Positions 1 to 12,119 are shown, numbered from the stretch's first letter. The stretch is DNA of 64,000 nucleotides from Turritopsis dohrnii (GCA_027922465.2 BQMF02000297.1:62001-126000); one strand, 5' to 3'. The notes: generated by a model from the letters alone, not told the origin. A program made the numbers and translations.

Positions 1-224
1 TTTCTTTGTATTTAGTTGATGTATTGTTTTCAAAGCCAAGTCAACGTGGAATATAAAACTAACAAAATAATAAAAACGAAACGTTATTCCTATTAGTTCA
101 TCAGCCAAAAAAAGTCACGTTCGATTGGGGTTGCAATGTATTTGCTTCGAACTCACGTCGCACACAAAAAAAGAAATAATTTCGCTCACAACTTAATCTA
201 CCATTTTGCGTGACTTACAAACAA

Positions 225-256
<32 letters not shown>

Positions 257-279
257 AGAATCGGCTATTAATATATAGA
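1..279 (-). mobile_element. Helitron 5' end, cut by window start
   Basis: Read on the minus strand, the element starts with TCTATATATTAATAGCCGAT at 279 and runs off the left edge. It shares several hundred bases with the copies at 544-1411, 23420-23948, 40857-41733 and 54633-54953. It carries the same variable AAAC/AGAC microsatellite (about 220-256) just inside the 5' end. Only the 5' part is present, with no coding capacity. The base outside the TC start is not the expected host A, so the exact edge may differ by one base. Confidence 0.75.
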
Positions 280-401
280 AGGTTTGCGGAGTGGGTGCGT
301 GGAATCACCCGTTCGCCAGCGAATATATGGAATGCGTGAAAGCCGGATATTCGTTCAACAAAACCTGTTCGCTCTTCATCATGGAGATAAAAAATAACCA
401 T

Positions 402-430
402 AATCCTAACCCTTAACCCTGACCCTAAAA
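402..430 (+). repeat. Degenerate telomere-like repeat
   Basis: About four imperfect CCTAACCC/TTAACCCT-type units lie in a short stretch between two Helitron copies. The match to the animal telomere repeat (TTAGGG on the other strand) is visible but short, so chance is possible. The rest of 280-543 shows nothing recognisable. Confidence 0.3.
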
Positions 431-543
431 CATCCCGGACGGAGACCACTCTGCGAAAAGAAAATAGCACCACTGAAAGAATAGTAATTTTTGTTAGTTT
501 TCTTGAAATGAATTCTATCAATGCAATGTACAATTTAGTTATA

Positions 544-1411
544 CTAGCCGCCAAGGCGGCGTCGCTCGCCGCCCATATCCCCCTGCTCTGTATCACTGTA
601 TCAATAAACGTAAAATTTCCTTATAAACGGCTCGTACAACTTGTGCTCAACCAGAAGCAGTTTCGAAGTCACAACCTCTGGTAAAACCAATCTTTTATCA
701 GTGTAACAATACACTCAAAACGTAGAGAGAGAAAACTTCAACTTTTTATTAGCTTTTGTTTTAAAAAAGTTACGCGCTCTAACATGGGTGCTATCAAACA
801 GGGGGGAAATGGTTTCTCTTCTTAAAAAGTTCACACGGAGGAGAGAAAAAAGGCACGTGCTAAATGAATAAATAGAATAAAAAAACGTTCGATCAGAACG
901 CTTAACAATTAAAAGAAGAAATTAATTTATTAAAAGAAAAGCAAAAAAAAAAACGCTTTGTTTTGATATGATACTCTTTTTTTACCTATCGGATTTTAAA
1001 CATTTTGATTTCTCGAAGAAAAAAAAGTTCACCCGTCTCAGACAGTCAGGCAAGGATACGTAAGCATACGCTGGCAAACTGAACATGTTACAACGTTCTG
1101 CCACTGCTGCTTTTTGTCCAAAACGTTTAATCAGTTAGTTTCTTTGTATTTAGTTGATGTATTGTTTTCAAAGCCAAGTCAACGTGGAATATAAAACTGA
1201 CAATAATAATAAAAACAAAACGTTATTCCTATTAGTTCATCAGCCAAAAAAAGTCATGTTCGATTGGGGTTGCAATGTATTTGCTTCAAACTCACGTCGC
1301 ACAAAATAAAATAAAATAATCACTCTCACAACTCAATCTACCATTTTGCTTGACTTACAAACAAACAAACGCACAAACAAACAGACGGAGAATCGGCTAT
1401 TAATATATAGA
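544..1411 (-). mobile_element. Complete non-autonomous Helitron
   Basis: On the minus strand this 868-bp element has a canonical TC start (TCTATATATTAATAGCC, 1411) and ends in a GC-rich hairpin GCCGCC-TT-GGCGGC followed by CTAG (544). The flanking bases are A and T, matching Helitron insertion between A and T without target duplication. There is no Rep/helicase coding, so it depends on an autonomous copy elsewhere. It is closely similar to 40857-41733 over its full length, including the internal microsatellite. The ends are read directly from the sequence; the family assignment rests on end structure. Confidence 0.85.
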
Positions 1412-1565
1412 TTGCGATTCAAAGACCTTATTACTTCAAATGTCCAGATACCAAACTGTGCTCCCTTGCCTCGTTTTGATGTGGTAATTTGATGAAAATT
1501 TTCAGAAATTGGCCCATAGCAATTTTCAGTTGTGAAAACTTAATATCAAGTAATGTCACAATATA

Positions 1566-2031
1566 CTCCCTTTTTTTTATAAGAACAATTTTATAAGAAC
1601 ATGAGCCTCAGATTTGGCCAAAAAATAAGAACAAAATAAGAACAACCTGAGGCTCAAATTAATGTTTCAAAAATTAAGAACAGCCTAAGCCTGAATTTTC
1701 TTATAAAATAAGAACAATTCATGATAGGAACAACTCATGATGTGAATTCACTCACTGGCAAATGCTTTAGAAGTTTGTTTTTTTACCTTGCATACTCATA
1801 TCGGGTCATTGCCGAACAGCAATCATGCTTTTAAACAGTTGTTTTTAAAAAGATTAATTTAAATTTTACTGGAAGTTCTATAATATAAGAACAAAATGAG
1901 GCTGAAATTTGAAGCTGTGTTCTTAAAGCTAAGAACAAAATAAGAACAATTCAGGCTGAAAAAGGCTCAAAAAATAAGAACAGCCAGCCTCGGGTCAGAT
2001 TTTACTGGTTCTTATAAAAAAAAAAAGCGTG
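1566..2031. mobile_element. MITE tiled with ATAAGAACA motif, TA-flanked
   Basis: A 466-bp non-coding element is flanked by TA on both sides (1564-1565 and 2032-2033). Its ends are imperfect inverted repeats of the form C-(A/T)C-(C/G)C-T8-11-ATAAGAAC. The interior contains roughly ten copies of (A)ATAAGAACA in both orientations plus inverted GAGCCTCAG-type words. TA target sites point to a Tc1/mariner-type donor. No transposase is present. Confidence 0.65.
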
Positions 2032-2033
2032 TA

Positions 2034-3020
2034 AAAAATCAAAACAAGGTCGGGTTTGATAGTCTGATAACGTAAAGATTTGATTTTGTGAATGTGGGAT
2101 GGAGATAGAAAAGAGAAGGAAAACAAAATGCTTTATGAATCAATCATTTCCAGTTCTTTTATGCATAAGTACAGATTCAAAAAAATTCTGACATTCATAG
2201 TCGCAAAAAGAGCATGAATAAAAATGATCTATTATAAAAAAATAGCTTTTTCGAATGCATAAAGAAACACTAGGAAGTAAAACCAACAAGAAATACATAA
2301 CAGACATCTTTTAAACTTTGCCAAAATGTTCAGGTAACTTAACCCAGATATAATGAACAACATCCAGTTTTATGTTGCAAATTTAAATGCCAATCAACAA
2401 AACTCAATTTGTATACATAAAACATCCTTGAATTGGTCACATATTCCTTTCAAATGAATGGTAACCGATTTGAATCAATGTTTCCTGACCACATATGCTG
2501 GAAATGCCTAACACGTCACATTTGTTACTCCTGTCTTGGTTCAGCAGTTCCATTGTTTCAAGTGTACCAGATATTCCACGACTATAGTGATTCGTCTCAA
2601 TTCATAAATTGATATCAATTACTCTTAATAATGCCTTATACACCTGAAATAGTAAAACCAACAGACAAATTATTAAGAGCATAAATTTCCCATTCACGAT
2701 ACTAAGCAAAATTATTATTTAACAAAATTATTTAACATAATTATGTGTTTTATTTCGTTCGCTTGTGTATACATGTTTATTTATTTAACATAATTATATA
2801 TATTTTATCTATATACTAATCACGAGTGTGCATCCGCTTTTTTCACGCTTTCACTCTCTAAAATTTCGGGTCGTTTTTGCGGTCACTTATTCATAATGGA
2901 GTGTCAGACCACGGCGGTTAATATTTTTCTACGATTAGTATAGGGGAAAACATTGCATTGCATTTAATCGTTTCAAATGTTTTGATTATTCGCGAGATCA
3001 AGAAACAATAGACAACAACA
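2034..3020. other. No gene seen; AT-rich spacer
   Basis: No ORF with recognisable content. The only structure seen is the short Helitron-like fragment at 2808-2945 listed separately. Confidence 0.5.
2808..2945 (+). repeat. Fragment of a second Helitron-like family
   Basis: It starts with TCTATATACTAATCACGAG after an A, followed by GTGTGCATCCGC and CTCTCTAAAAT, and ends with an inverted ACTAATCG-type block at about 2930-2945. The same TACTAAT / GTGTGCATCC / AGAGAGTG words recur at about 28826-28860, 48390-48520 and 62361-62420. This suggests a dispersed family distinct from the TATTAATAGCC Helitrons. No coding capacity. Confidence 0.45.
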
Positions 3021-5421
3021 AAGTTTCTGATTCCCCTATTAATTCACAAATTTGGTGATACCATTTTGCACAGGTATCACACTGAACCCACTCAATATTT
3101 TTGTCAAAACGAGTAATCAGGCACAAGCTGCTCGCACACTACCCAATATTTTTGCGACCGCTACCACACCGATTTGAGGAATTTTTTGCAATATTTTGCA
3201 GCTCATTCAAATCACCATTCAATGCCGCACGTAACCTGGCCTGTAAATTAATTAGATCAATAAATTGGCAACCTAAGTGCCTTAAAACTACCCTGGCTTC
3301 CTTAAGCAAAACGCTTTTCGCCGCCCATTCACCTGACCTGTTAAAATCTAAGGACACAGAGGCTGCATCGCGCGCATCCAACTCGCGGCACTTTTTCATT
3401 AGTAACTCGAATAATTTAAGGGTGATTCCCAACATAATATGCAGCACAGGGGGAACAACATTGGCTAATGTTGTTATGGGGAAGATCACTGGCCTGACAA
3501 TACTATCATGATACTTACCAGTTTTCCTTAGGTTCCCACCTTGCCTATCCTCACATAGATTTTCATTGTAGCATTCCTCTAACGACTCGATTGTGCGCAA
3601 AGGAATGTTACAACGAGAAGGTGTATGTGGGGAATCAGCATGGTTTCGTAGAGACTCCAATTTAACATAGTCCTTCACACTAGGATAAGTCGCAGCAGAT
3701 CCCTGGTGACCAAGGACATCATCGATAAAGTGGAAGTCTCCTCCAAGGAAAACTTTCACCCTACGCTCATCTAGAAGGAATGTTGACGACTGTATTTCCT
3801 GCAGAACAGCACGATATGGCCTGAAAACACGCGCCATGTTTTCAGGACAATCGGACCCCTGAAAGATGGAGAAAAGATGCACATTGAAGACCGACCCAGA
3901 GGAGAGGCTATTCACAATTTCAAAGTGAAACTTCATGTGCTTCCCACCCTTATCCCCCCAAATAAGAGCCATACTTCGTTCCCAAAGTCATCTTGCCTTA
4001 GATGATTGCGCACTTTCAAATCTCCCCACACCTCCCGGAGGAAGGACTTCAAATCCCTGACCCGGAAAACCGGCACAGGAGAACAGGTAGCATCATCCCC
4101 ACCACTTCACATAAGAAGACGTTCTACAGATATAGAAGCCTTATCTACGTGGCGGGTCAACTTGGCCTGCTCTGCCCACATCTTTGGTTCGGAAGGGAGG
4201 ATAGGGCAATTCAGGTTGGTCAGCATGGGCCGCAGCTTACGAAATGCAGCCGTCGGCATTCGGAGGTTCACCTGCAAGTCCACCGCGTCGCACACAGACA
4301 AATTTCTTACGCATGTCCCTGATAACCCGGCATCTGCTTCACCAGGTGATTCACGACTGCCTTCATATCTTCTTCTTTTGATGAACCTGAAATGATAGAA
4401 ACTAAGCGCGTGACGAGGTTGGATCTTCGCCACAGCTCTGTGTCCTTGATTTGGGAAGCGGGCTTACCACAAGTCATCTTAGCAAAAGTATAAGACTTAG
4501 CCTGCTTATGTTTCACATCACCATCTTTCCTGCGTAAGATGAAACCCTTAAAGATCGATGATGTGCCGATGTCACTGCCGTCCTGGATGGAGGTAATCAC
4601 AATGATATGGCGCTCATTGTGACCCGTGCACCGGCAAGCACCAACAGTGACATCAGAATTATTTGCAATTTTTCTTGGAGCTTTCTGACCTAAAGAAATT
4701 CTTCCCTTACCAGATGCGAACTTTTTTTGTGCTGCCTTAAGCTGAAGTTCCAAATCTTTAAGTTTGCCACTGAGATTCAAGAGACAACATTTTCGACTCA
4801 AGATCCTCATTCCTAGCACATAAAGAGAGGGCCTCAGCTTCCAGCGTGCACATTCAAATTTGCGGTGAGATCCACATGCTGACCTAGCTCAGAAATCAAT
4901 GAATCGATTTGATTCTTCGATTCCTGGTCCTTAATCGTAAAGCTTTGGAGCCGAGCCTCATAAATTTCTTGTTGTCCCTTAAATGGGTCTGCATCTGCGC
5001 CTTTTGATTTCTTAGGTTGTGGCTATCCAGCGCTGGCAGTTGTATCATCCTGAAAGAAAGGCGCTCCTGTGTTGTTATCTTGATAACAACATTTTTTTTC
5101 CCTGAAATTAATCAATTGTGCCTTTATTTTAGACACGCCTGGCATATCAAAATCAACTGGGAGCAGGTGGCCCAAGAACTTATGTAATGTTACATAACTC
5201 CCAAGAAATTGGTTTAAAAGAAAGAACATTACCCCAAATGTAATTTTCTTTGGTTCCCCCACCCTAGAAACAAAAGGAAAATTTTCTTCATTGGACCAAG
5301 TTTCCTTCCACCCTATGGCCTCTTTGAAAGTTTGCTCCTTCTGTTTAGATCCCATACCCAACACTAACAATGTAAAAAGGGATAAAAAATAGATGAAAAG
5401 GACAACGAAAATACCCTTCAT
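3021..5421 (-). pseudogene. Broken TE-linked gene with C-terminal PHD finger, copy 1
   Basis: Reading on the minus strand, coding blocks occur at 5421-5023, 4819-4307, 4325-4107 and 3972-3139, joined by frame changes and a TAG just before a PQPKKSKGAD stretch (about 5020). The last block (277 residues) contains WGDKGGKHMKF and FLGGDFHFIDD, followed in another frame by CDTCAKWYHQICELIGES, the first part of a PHD finger truncated by the repeat edge. I recognise this arrangement (GGDKGGK, GGD-H-F, C-terminal PHD) from uncharacterised, TE-like proteins in cnidarians, but cannot name the superfamily. One frame break lies in a run of six G at about 3955. All breaks are shared with copy 2, so this is dead sequence. 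Confidence 0.7.
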
Positions 5422-5693
5422 CTACTTATAAATCACTCTCAAAATATATTCCACAACATATAACGGCACGGGACAAACAAATTTTGCACTATCACAATGC
5501 GATTTTCGCGGAAGATTGACAAATTCAGTTAAGTTAGAACGAAATCACTTAGCTTTCTATCTTTCAAACTTCTGAGCGAAAGGCTCATCTGAAGAAAGTT
5601 CGGACATTTAATTACATTTCTTTTGTCCTTATTATTCAAATGTTCTGCAAATGTGCCGTCTATAATTGGAACTCTTTCTGATCGAACAAGCGA
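3021..5693 (-). repeat. Large direct repeat, copy 1 (2,673 bp)
   Basis: The segment is repeated at 32053-34725 with a constant offset of 29,032 bases, no indels, and about six substitutions that I could spot. Homology stops abruptly at both ends. Here the PHD-finger coding sequence at the low-coordinate edge is cut off, whereas in copy 2 it continues intact, so this copy is the truncated one on that side. Confidence 0.95.
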
Positions 5694-6827
5694 GCAATCG
5701 AACGTCGATCAAAATTGATCATCAAAACAAAATATTTTTATGAAAATTCTTGAAAGTACCATCACTTTTTAAAAGCAATTGCAGAGAAAATTATCATCGT
5801 GTGCTGCTGTAATTATGATATTTCGCTAGCAGAAGGCCTAAAGTAACACCAAGGTGTTAAACCCGACTTTATTTTTTCGCCAGCTGATGTACAGGTTTCT
5901 TTGAAGTCTTTGATCGTGAAATTAGCGGATTTCCAGTGTGGCGACCGTACCAAGTTTAGAAATCGTTCGATAGGCCTTGGTTTCAGCTATCATGTACGAA
6001 AAATTTCAGACACAGAGCTCAAAGATTTGTTTTGCAACCTTCAGTTAAGTGAACCAAGGTAGATCGCCATTTTCAGCAGATTTTCCGAAAATTTGAAAAA
6101 GTGAACTTTTTCAAGTGGCATTACATCTAACAAATCGGGTAACCATAAGAATGTTATATATATCAAATGAAAGACGAAAGCCCCAGGTTTGATATCGTTT
6201 TTATTTCATAAAAAATGATTGCAATATAAAAATCATGAAAATTCGACATTTTTCAAATTTTTTCTGACGAACATCAACTTTTATGGAATGACATTGCAGT
6301 GCGTGAAACAGCCGTGATGTGATAACCCAGCATCACGTGAAAGTCTCATCAGCTTCACTTCATCCATATTATCTTTAGTGATTCTAAATGTAGAAATTAT
6401 GGTTGCATTTTTAATGTAACAACATTCAAATTTTCCTGTAAGCCTTACCTATGAGAATGATCTCAGTACAGTCAAACCTTTGTCAAACGGTTAAAACGTA
6501 AAACGCAATGTACAGAATAACACATACATATCACAGGAGGTCCCTATACAGGTTAGACTAACAAACTCGCTTAAAACTGTGTAAATACTTGCTAATGCTA
6601 TGTAATTACAGACTTGATTTAAATTTTTTTTTTAAAATTGAATGTCCAGGACATATTGTTACAGTCTAACCTGTATATAATTTCCTGCACATTCATAATT
6701 TTTTTTTAGATTTATGTTAATTACATAGAATTAGCAAGTTTCAAGTCTTTTTACAATTATTTACAATAACGTTACAAAAAATAATGTGCATGTAATATAA
6801 AGACATTCCAAGGACATAGTTACGTTT
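5694..6827. other. No gene seen; contains a small MITE
   Basis: No recognisable coding sequence. The stretch contains the 133-bp inverted-repeat element at 6545-6677 and otherwise low-complexity AT-rich DNA. Confidence 0.5.
6545..6677. mobile_element. Mini-MITE with perfect 15-bp inverted ends
   Basis: The segment starts with TATACAGGTTAGACT and ends with its exact reverse complement. The 133-bp interior has no coding potential. If TA is the target site, the true element is one step shorter at each end. Confidence 0.55.
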
Positions 6828-8195
6828 TCAAAATTGTTTTATAACTTCCAATGCTGTTAAAAAACTGTCTAACCCAAATTTATTATATAGTTCGTCCTTT
6901 GACATCGTTTGATCCAAGTGTGTGATGCATTCATGGGTGAGTAAACTATCAGTGGGGGCTTCAAAAATAGGTCTTGTCTCCTCACTAACACTATCCATGA
7001 CATCTTCATTTTGTAAATATCCATCTGTACCGTACATATCATCAACTTGTTCTGGGGCCAATCCTACAGGGTGAAGCAACTGGCCTGACACCCACAGTCT
7101 CAACGGTGTTGATTTAGCTGTCTGAATGCAATGTGTTGACCATGCTTTTTGCCACGTTTGAAGTTTTTCATTTATGATGGGCAAATAGATATAATAGAGA
7201 GCAGCTAGATAAATCTCATTAAGGGGATCTAATAGATTATTATCCTCCATAAAATAAAAAAGATCATAATAAAGTCCAAAAACCCCATCATTTACATCTC
7301 TCCACGGTCTCTTTATGCCCTGGTTGTGTGTGCTTTTGCCAGTTATTACGCTGCCACGGTCTATGCCTCTCTGTGCAATCATTTAATCTGCAACTTTCAC
7401 ATTCTCACGCCCTTTATCTGTCCTTGCACGGCTTGGCAAACCGTACTCTTTTACACCATCCATAAAACAATCCAAAACAGTTTCAGACTTATTGTTACTT
7501 CAACATTGTAGCACAACAGGAAGATGGCGTAACCCATCAATAGCACCAACAATGACAAAATACCATCGGATTAATTTATGGTTAGTGTCAAGGTGCCATA
7601 AATAATTTGGTCCTTGTACATTATATATTCTTTGATGCAACCTGCACTTGGAACGTTCTTGTACACCAATCGGATCTATTCTATGCAAGCTGTCTTGCAG
7701 TAAAGACCTTTGTATTCGAATATCTCTTTCTTTCAATAGTTCTTTAATCATTACTTCACCACAAAATGGGAATTCTGTCGTTATTTTCTACACTTCTTAA
7801 TCTAGTGCAGAATTAGATATGTCTGAGAAATTGAGCTTCTTCAAGCCATAATCAGCAAGTCTACGATAAATAGTTCTCTCAGAAACTGATAATAAAGTAG
7901 CTATTTCTGATATTAAGAAACCATCTTCAATGAAATTTTCAAGCTCATAACATGGAATATTAAACTAAGGTGCACCTCCAAAACAACCTTGATACTTTTG
8001 TGGTTGGCATGAGCCATGCATAGCGCATTCTGTTTGTAGTTTCATAATTGTTCCATTATCAGTCATCCCTAACGATACAAAGTCTGTCAATGACAAACAT
8101 GAAATTAAATCAGGAGTGACTTTTTGGTTTCCAAATGTATTAATGTAGCTTTCAAGTCCAAGTTTTTGAACAATAGTTCTGATTGTGACAGCCAT
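6828..8195 (-). pseudogene. Integrase-core (DDE, rve-type) transposon protein, broken
   Basis: Read on the minus strand, the order is a SAM-like N-terminal module (from 8195; KLGLESYINTFGNQKVTPDL), a helix-turn-helix (about 7965-7800; SEIATLLSVSERTIYRRLAD), then the integrase core. The core holds YLWHLDTNHKLIRW at about 7600, [10 protein letters not shown] at about 7410, and RGSVITGKSTHNQGIKRPW at about 7330. These match a widespread animal 'integrase core domain' protein family with a D...D catalytic pattern. The usual ERLWRDV has become IKRPWRDV, so a key residue looks changed. Stop codons fall at about 7800, 7500 and 7383. The order of modules fits the family; enzyme activity is not expected. 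Confidence 0.8.
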
Positions 8196-8596
8196 ACTGT
8201 ATTTATTAACTAAAACAATAACAATAAATTTCATAAGAATCAAAAAAAAAAAGAAAAACTAGCTATTTTTTACATGATTAAACTGCATAAAACTAACACA
8301 ATCTCATGCGCTAACAGAAATGGGTATCCTGTCTGTGCTATGATTTATTCAAACTTTTATGTACTGGTAGGAAAGACAAAGGAACATATATTATTTTACG
8401 GAAACGAAAGCATATCAGTTGTAATCTTTGAGTGTAAAAATCTCGTACATAATTATTTCTCGTGAAGATATGACATTAAAAACGAACTTTCCTGACAACT
8501 AATGACTAATGCAAGAAAACCAATATGGAAATGTTTCACTCACATGTTACAAAACTAAAATGGTAGCTATTCAAGTTATGTAATATAACCAGAATC

Positions 8597-8676
8597 AAGC
8601 CAACTGAAATATCCACCACCTAACGAAATATCCACCACCTAACGAAATGTCCACCACCACCTAATGAAATGTCCAC
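8597..8676. repeat. Short tandem repeat, ~20-bp unit
   Basis: About four units of the form GAAAT(A/G)TCCACCACCTAAC occur in tandem, with an extra CCA insertion in one. No gene is recognised in 8250-9379; the ORFs there look like chance. Confidence 0.6.
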
Positions 8677-9379
8677 AATACGAAAAGGAATTTGTGCCAC
8701 CACCTATCATTCTGATAACAGCGCCACATTGAACTTTTACCCCACGTGACGACTTGGCCACCGCACAAAATGTATTTATGGCATTGTTGCATTGAAAGAT
8801 CACATGTCAAAAGTGAATGAGTACTGCACCACATTATATAACCACAACACGAAATGCCTATGCTACCTCGCGTCATGCTAAGCGACCACGTAAGGCAGTT
8901 ACCGCCTTCCATAAAAAATATAGAAATAAAGTTAAGGTTGAATTTAAAATCCGAAGTGTGCAGCCGACAATATATCTTCAAACTAAACTTTCATTCACAA
9001 TTACCTTGACAATGCTAGCTAGACTATAGCAGATACAATTATTCATAGGATACTGTCCAGAAAGGCTTTTCACATGAACTACCAACACCAAGTTGACCTC
9101 AATACTATACTATAAATCTAAAGAATCTCAATAGATATAAGTTAAAGATAATGAATTATCATCGATTGTTTGTGTCAGCAGTTAATCAATTTTGTTAGCT
9201 AGGAAAGAAGATGTGATTTATTTATTTACAGTTCGCTTTGTTATTAATAAACAGCTGCTCGTTCCCAGCCAATTTCTCAATTGTTATATTTCTGCTGACA
9301 TCAGCATATTCCATTCATTATCCTTAACACACAAACAATAAGCTCTTTATCCTCAATAAACTAAATGAACTAACTTTTA

Positions 9380-10460
9380 GGAATAGGCTTCATTGGTCCT
9401 TTGCCTCAAATTTATATGGATAAACAACCTCTAAAGTTTGTTACGGAAACAAAATGCCTTGGGATAACGATAGATAACAACATGACATGGCAATTACATA
9501 TGTCTTCCCAAGTCAAGAAACTGTCTCTTAAACTGAATAAATTGTATCAAATGAGAGGCTTACCAAGCCTGCTTAATGAAGTATACCTACAAGGAATCTT
9601 ACCAAGCGCAACACACAGTTTGTCAATCTGGGGTAACGGTTCAAAAATGCACATGGAAAAGCTTGAAGATCTGCACATAAAGGCAGCAAGATTCACTCAC
9701 CGAATCAAGAAAAGCATACCTAACGATCAGGTTTTATCGGTAGCTGGATGGAAGTCACTGAACTGGCTATACAAAAACCGTATAGGCTGCCTTACCTACA
9801 AAATAATGAGAAATCTGACTCCTGAGATACTAGCAATGTGGAAACCGAAAATGAAGACCAGTCACCTGAGGAACAACCACAGAGTGGAGTTACCACGATT
9901 TCAAAAAATGTACAAGAAATCTTTCGCTTACCGCTCATGTATGATATGGAACCAATTACCTAACCAATTTACTGATAATGAAACATTGTCCTCCTTTAAG
10001 AAAGAGTTAAAAAAATATGGATAAAATAGTTTTCGATCGGGTTCGTGAAAATGACAATTTTATTTATTACTAGAAATTGAGATTTATATTCACATTTTTA
10101 TTTGATTTTGATTTTGTTAGGCTTTCACTTCGCTCTCTAATCCGATACATTTTGGTATTAATCCACAATCATCTCTTTATTTTCTTCTTCTAAAATTCAT
10201 ACTAGCTAATTTGAAATTTTGACTTACAAAAACCAAATTTTAGTTGTTTGGATATGGATTTAGAAATTTTAAGATTTTATTATCATTAACATTCTGTATA
10301 TGTAATTTTAATTCTTACTATTCACCTCTTCAGATTTTACTACATTTCTATCAGTTAACTTATTCTATAACTAATTTTATATTCAATTTTTATGTAGGTC
10401 CACATCAGTTGAAAACTGTAACTTTTAACCTACGGAAAATAAATAATAAATAAATAAAAA
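9380..10460 (+). mobile_element. 5'-truncated LINE (non-LTR retrotransposon)
   Basis: An ORF at 9401-10024 (207 residues) matches the C-terminal part of non-LTR reverse transcriptases, the region after the catalytic YADD. KCLGITIDNNMTWQLHM is the typical 'K-x-LGV-x-ID' block. It is followed by helical thumb-like sequence and the usual ending YRSCMIWNQLPNQFTDN with a lysine-rich tail. A non-coding 3' tail runs to a TAAA/AATA-rich terminus at about 10434-10460, as in retrotransposed LINE copies. The catalytic part of the polymerase and the endonuclease are missing, so the copy is dead on arrival. Confidence 0.85.
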
Positions 10461-10866
10461 TAAGTAATCATTCAAACTGACAAAGAAGTTTATTCTTTAA
10501 CCATTACCTGTAACGTCATTTCAAAAAACAGGCTACAGGATAGCGAAATAAAGATCAAAGGAAGTATGTAACAACTTTTATACCAACTAAAAACAACAAA
10601 TATTAACATATACAACGATGGTATGGAACTACCATACACTGCTGTGAATAACTGATTAAATACCCTATGCATTTCTTCTTAGTAGAACCTCTACAGTTTA
10701 TTAGAAAAAGGAATTTCTACACCTTGTGTAACAGAATCGATCTAAGCGAAAACAAAATTCTTAAAACTCCTTATTAATGGGCAATGGACATAAATCAACC
10801 ATTCACAGGAGCAGTTATTTAGACTTCTACCAGCGAACCCTTCGTCATCTCGGTCTCCATTTTTTT

Positions 10867-10907
10867 CCACACCCAGAACGCGCGGTTAGACCGCAGTCCT
10901 GGGTGGG
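10867..10907. repeat. GC-rich two-tier hairpin
   Basis: CCACACCCAG pairs with CTGGGTGGG and an inner GCGGT-TAG-ACCGC forms a perfect stem. The GC content stands out from the AT-rich surroundings. It could be the terminal hairpin of a decayed Helitron or a structured RNA; no CTAG end follows it. The rest of 10470-11130 is empty. Confidence 0.45.
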
Positions 10908-11139
10908 TTTTTCGAAACATATTGAAATCTTTTCTTGTCACATGTAAGAACAAAAAACGATTACTAATGAATTAAGATAATTAACTAAGATAATTAAATA
11001 GGTATCAAATAAAGGAATTAGCGCATTGATAGATTATACTATTGACGCTGAGAATTAATATCTCCAAGAATAAATTCAATTAAGAATTTTATGAATAATA
11101 TTTGTGCAACTTATGACAAGTAGGTTCTTTAGCCTCCTT

Positions 11140-12110
11140 TTGTTCTAAAAAAGACAGTGAAGCATTAAAGGAATTACCACATACACAGGAAAATAGAAAA
11201 CTGAACGAAAGTGTCTTGGAAAATAACGTCTCCACAAAGTGTAATTTTGTTGAGCACATACTGTCATCTGATGATGTATGCAACCATTATACTGGTTTTT
11301 CGACTATTGACATTTTCAAAGGAATATATCTATTTTTAAACCCTGGTGAAACTGGCGAGAATGTTATTTTGTATATTAACCAACACATTAAAGTAGACAC
11401 CTCAAGAGGCAGACCTCGTACATTATCACCCTTGGAAAGCTATCACAATAATTAATAACTCATAATACAATAACTAATACAATAATTATATACATGGATA
11501 AATTTCATACATAAAATTGGAGTTATCTGTTATGGCCTACTCGAGAACAAGTGAGATCAATTATGCCTAAATCAATGAAGGAAAAATTCCCAAATGTACG
11601 ATGCATAATTGATTGTGTGCAGTTCAAAATTGCTGTACCAACCTCACTTATGATTCATAAGCTTTTGTATTCAGATTACAAAAATCATATAACTGTTGAA
11701 GTGCTAGTGTGAATTGCACGTGGCGGAGGTTTACGTTCATTTCATCAGCTTATCCTGGAAGCATATTAGATAAGGATATTGTAATTAAAAGTGGACTGTT
11801 ATATCCAGGACTGTGGGAGCAAGGTGATACAATTATGGCTGATCTTGGTTTCTTAATAGCTGATTATGTTCAGCCATTAGGTGTAGAACTCATTATGCCA
11901 TAGTTTCAGAAAGATCGTGAACAATTCACTGAAGGGGAAGTTGTTCTCAGTCAACAAATTGCTGCAGAAAGAATACATGTTGAGTGTATGATACAATGGC
12001 TTAAATGTTTTCATATTTTTGACAGAGTAATACCTGTAAATATGCAAGGTTCACTCAATCAAATAAATTCTGTGAGTGCAATGTTAGCTAATTTTCAAAT
12101 GTCTACTTAA
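11140..12110 (+). pseudogene. IS5-like DDE_Tnp_4 (ISL2EU-type) transposase, broken
   Basis: Three plus-strand coding blocks in different frames align in order to the animal ISL2EU-type transposases. Block 1 is the N-terminal helix block ending SRGRPRTLSPLE (about 11216-11435). Block 2 is LWPTREQVRSIMPKSMKEKF followed by CIIDCVQFKI with the first catalytic D (about 11525-11700). Block 3 is the second block with IMADLGFLIADYVQPLGVEL (second D) and ERIHVECMIQWLK near the C-terminus (about 11709-12100). Frame changes and a TAG at about 11901 interrupt it. In the family the enzyme cuts and pastes DNA; this copy cannot be functional. Confidence 0.8.
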
Positions 12111-12119
12111 CTCTAACTG

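Noticed and set aside
198..596. 132-residue minus-strand ORF ending in a SVCLSVCLSVCLFVS run
   Set aside because: It runs through the Helitron microsatellite and the Helitron 3' hairpin; its composition is that of the repeats, not of a protein.
3101..3511. 136-residue plus-strand ORF (and its twin at 32133-32543)
   Set aside because: It is the antisense shadow of the better supported minus-strand 277-residue frame, which carries the recognisable motifs.
4002..4395. Overlapping 106- and 129-residue plus-strand ORFs (twins at 33034-33427)
   Set aside because: They lie opposite the minus-strand coding blocks of the dead PHD-linked gene and have no motifs; they are identical in both repeats only because the DNA is.
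5023..5421. Hydrophobic N-terminus (about 20 residues) of the 132-residue frame read as a signal peptide
   Set aside because: The stretch upstream of MGSKQKEQTF looks like AT-rich intron or leader translated by chance; a splice acceptor (TTGTTAG) lies just before it.
9230..9400. Possible host exon upstream of the LINE
   Set aside because: No open frame of useful length or splice-supported continuation could be found.
10867..10907. tRNA or tRNA-derived SINE
   Set aside because: A TTCGAA lies nearby, but the A-box and full cloverleaf are missing.
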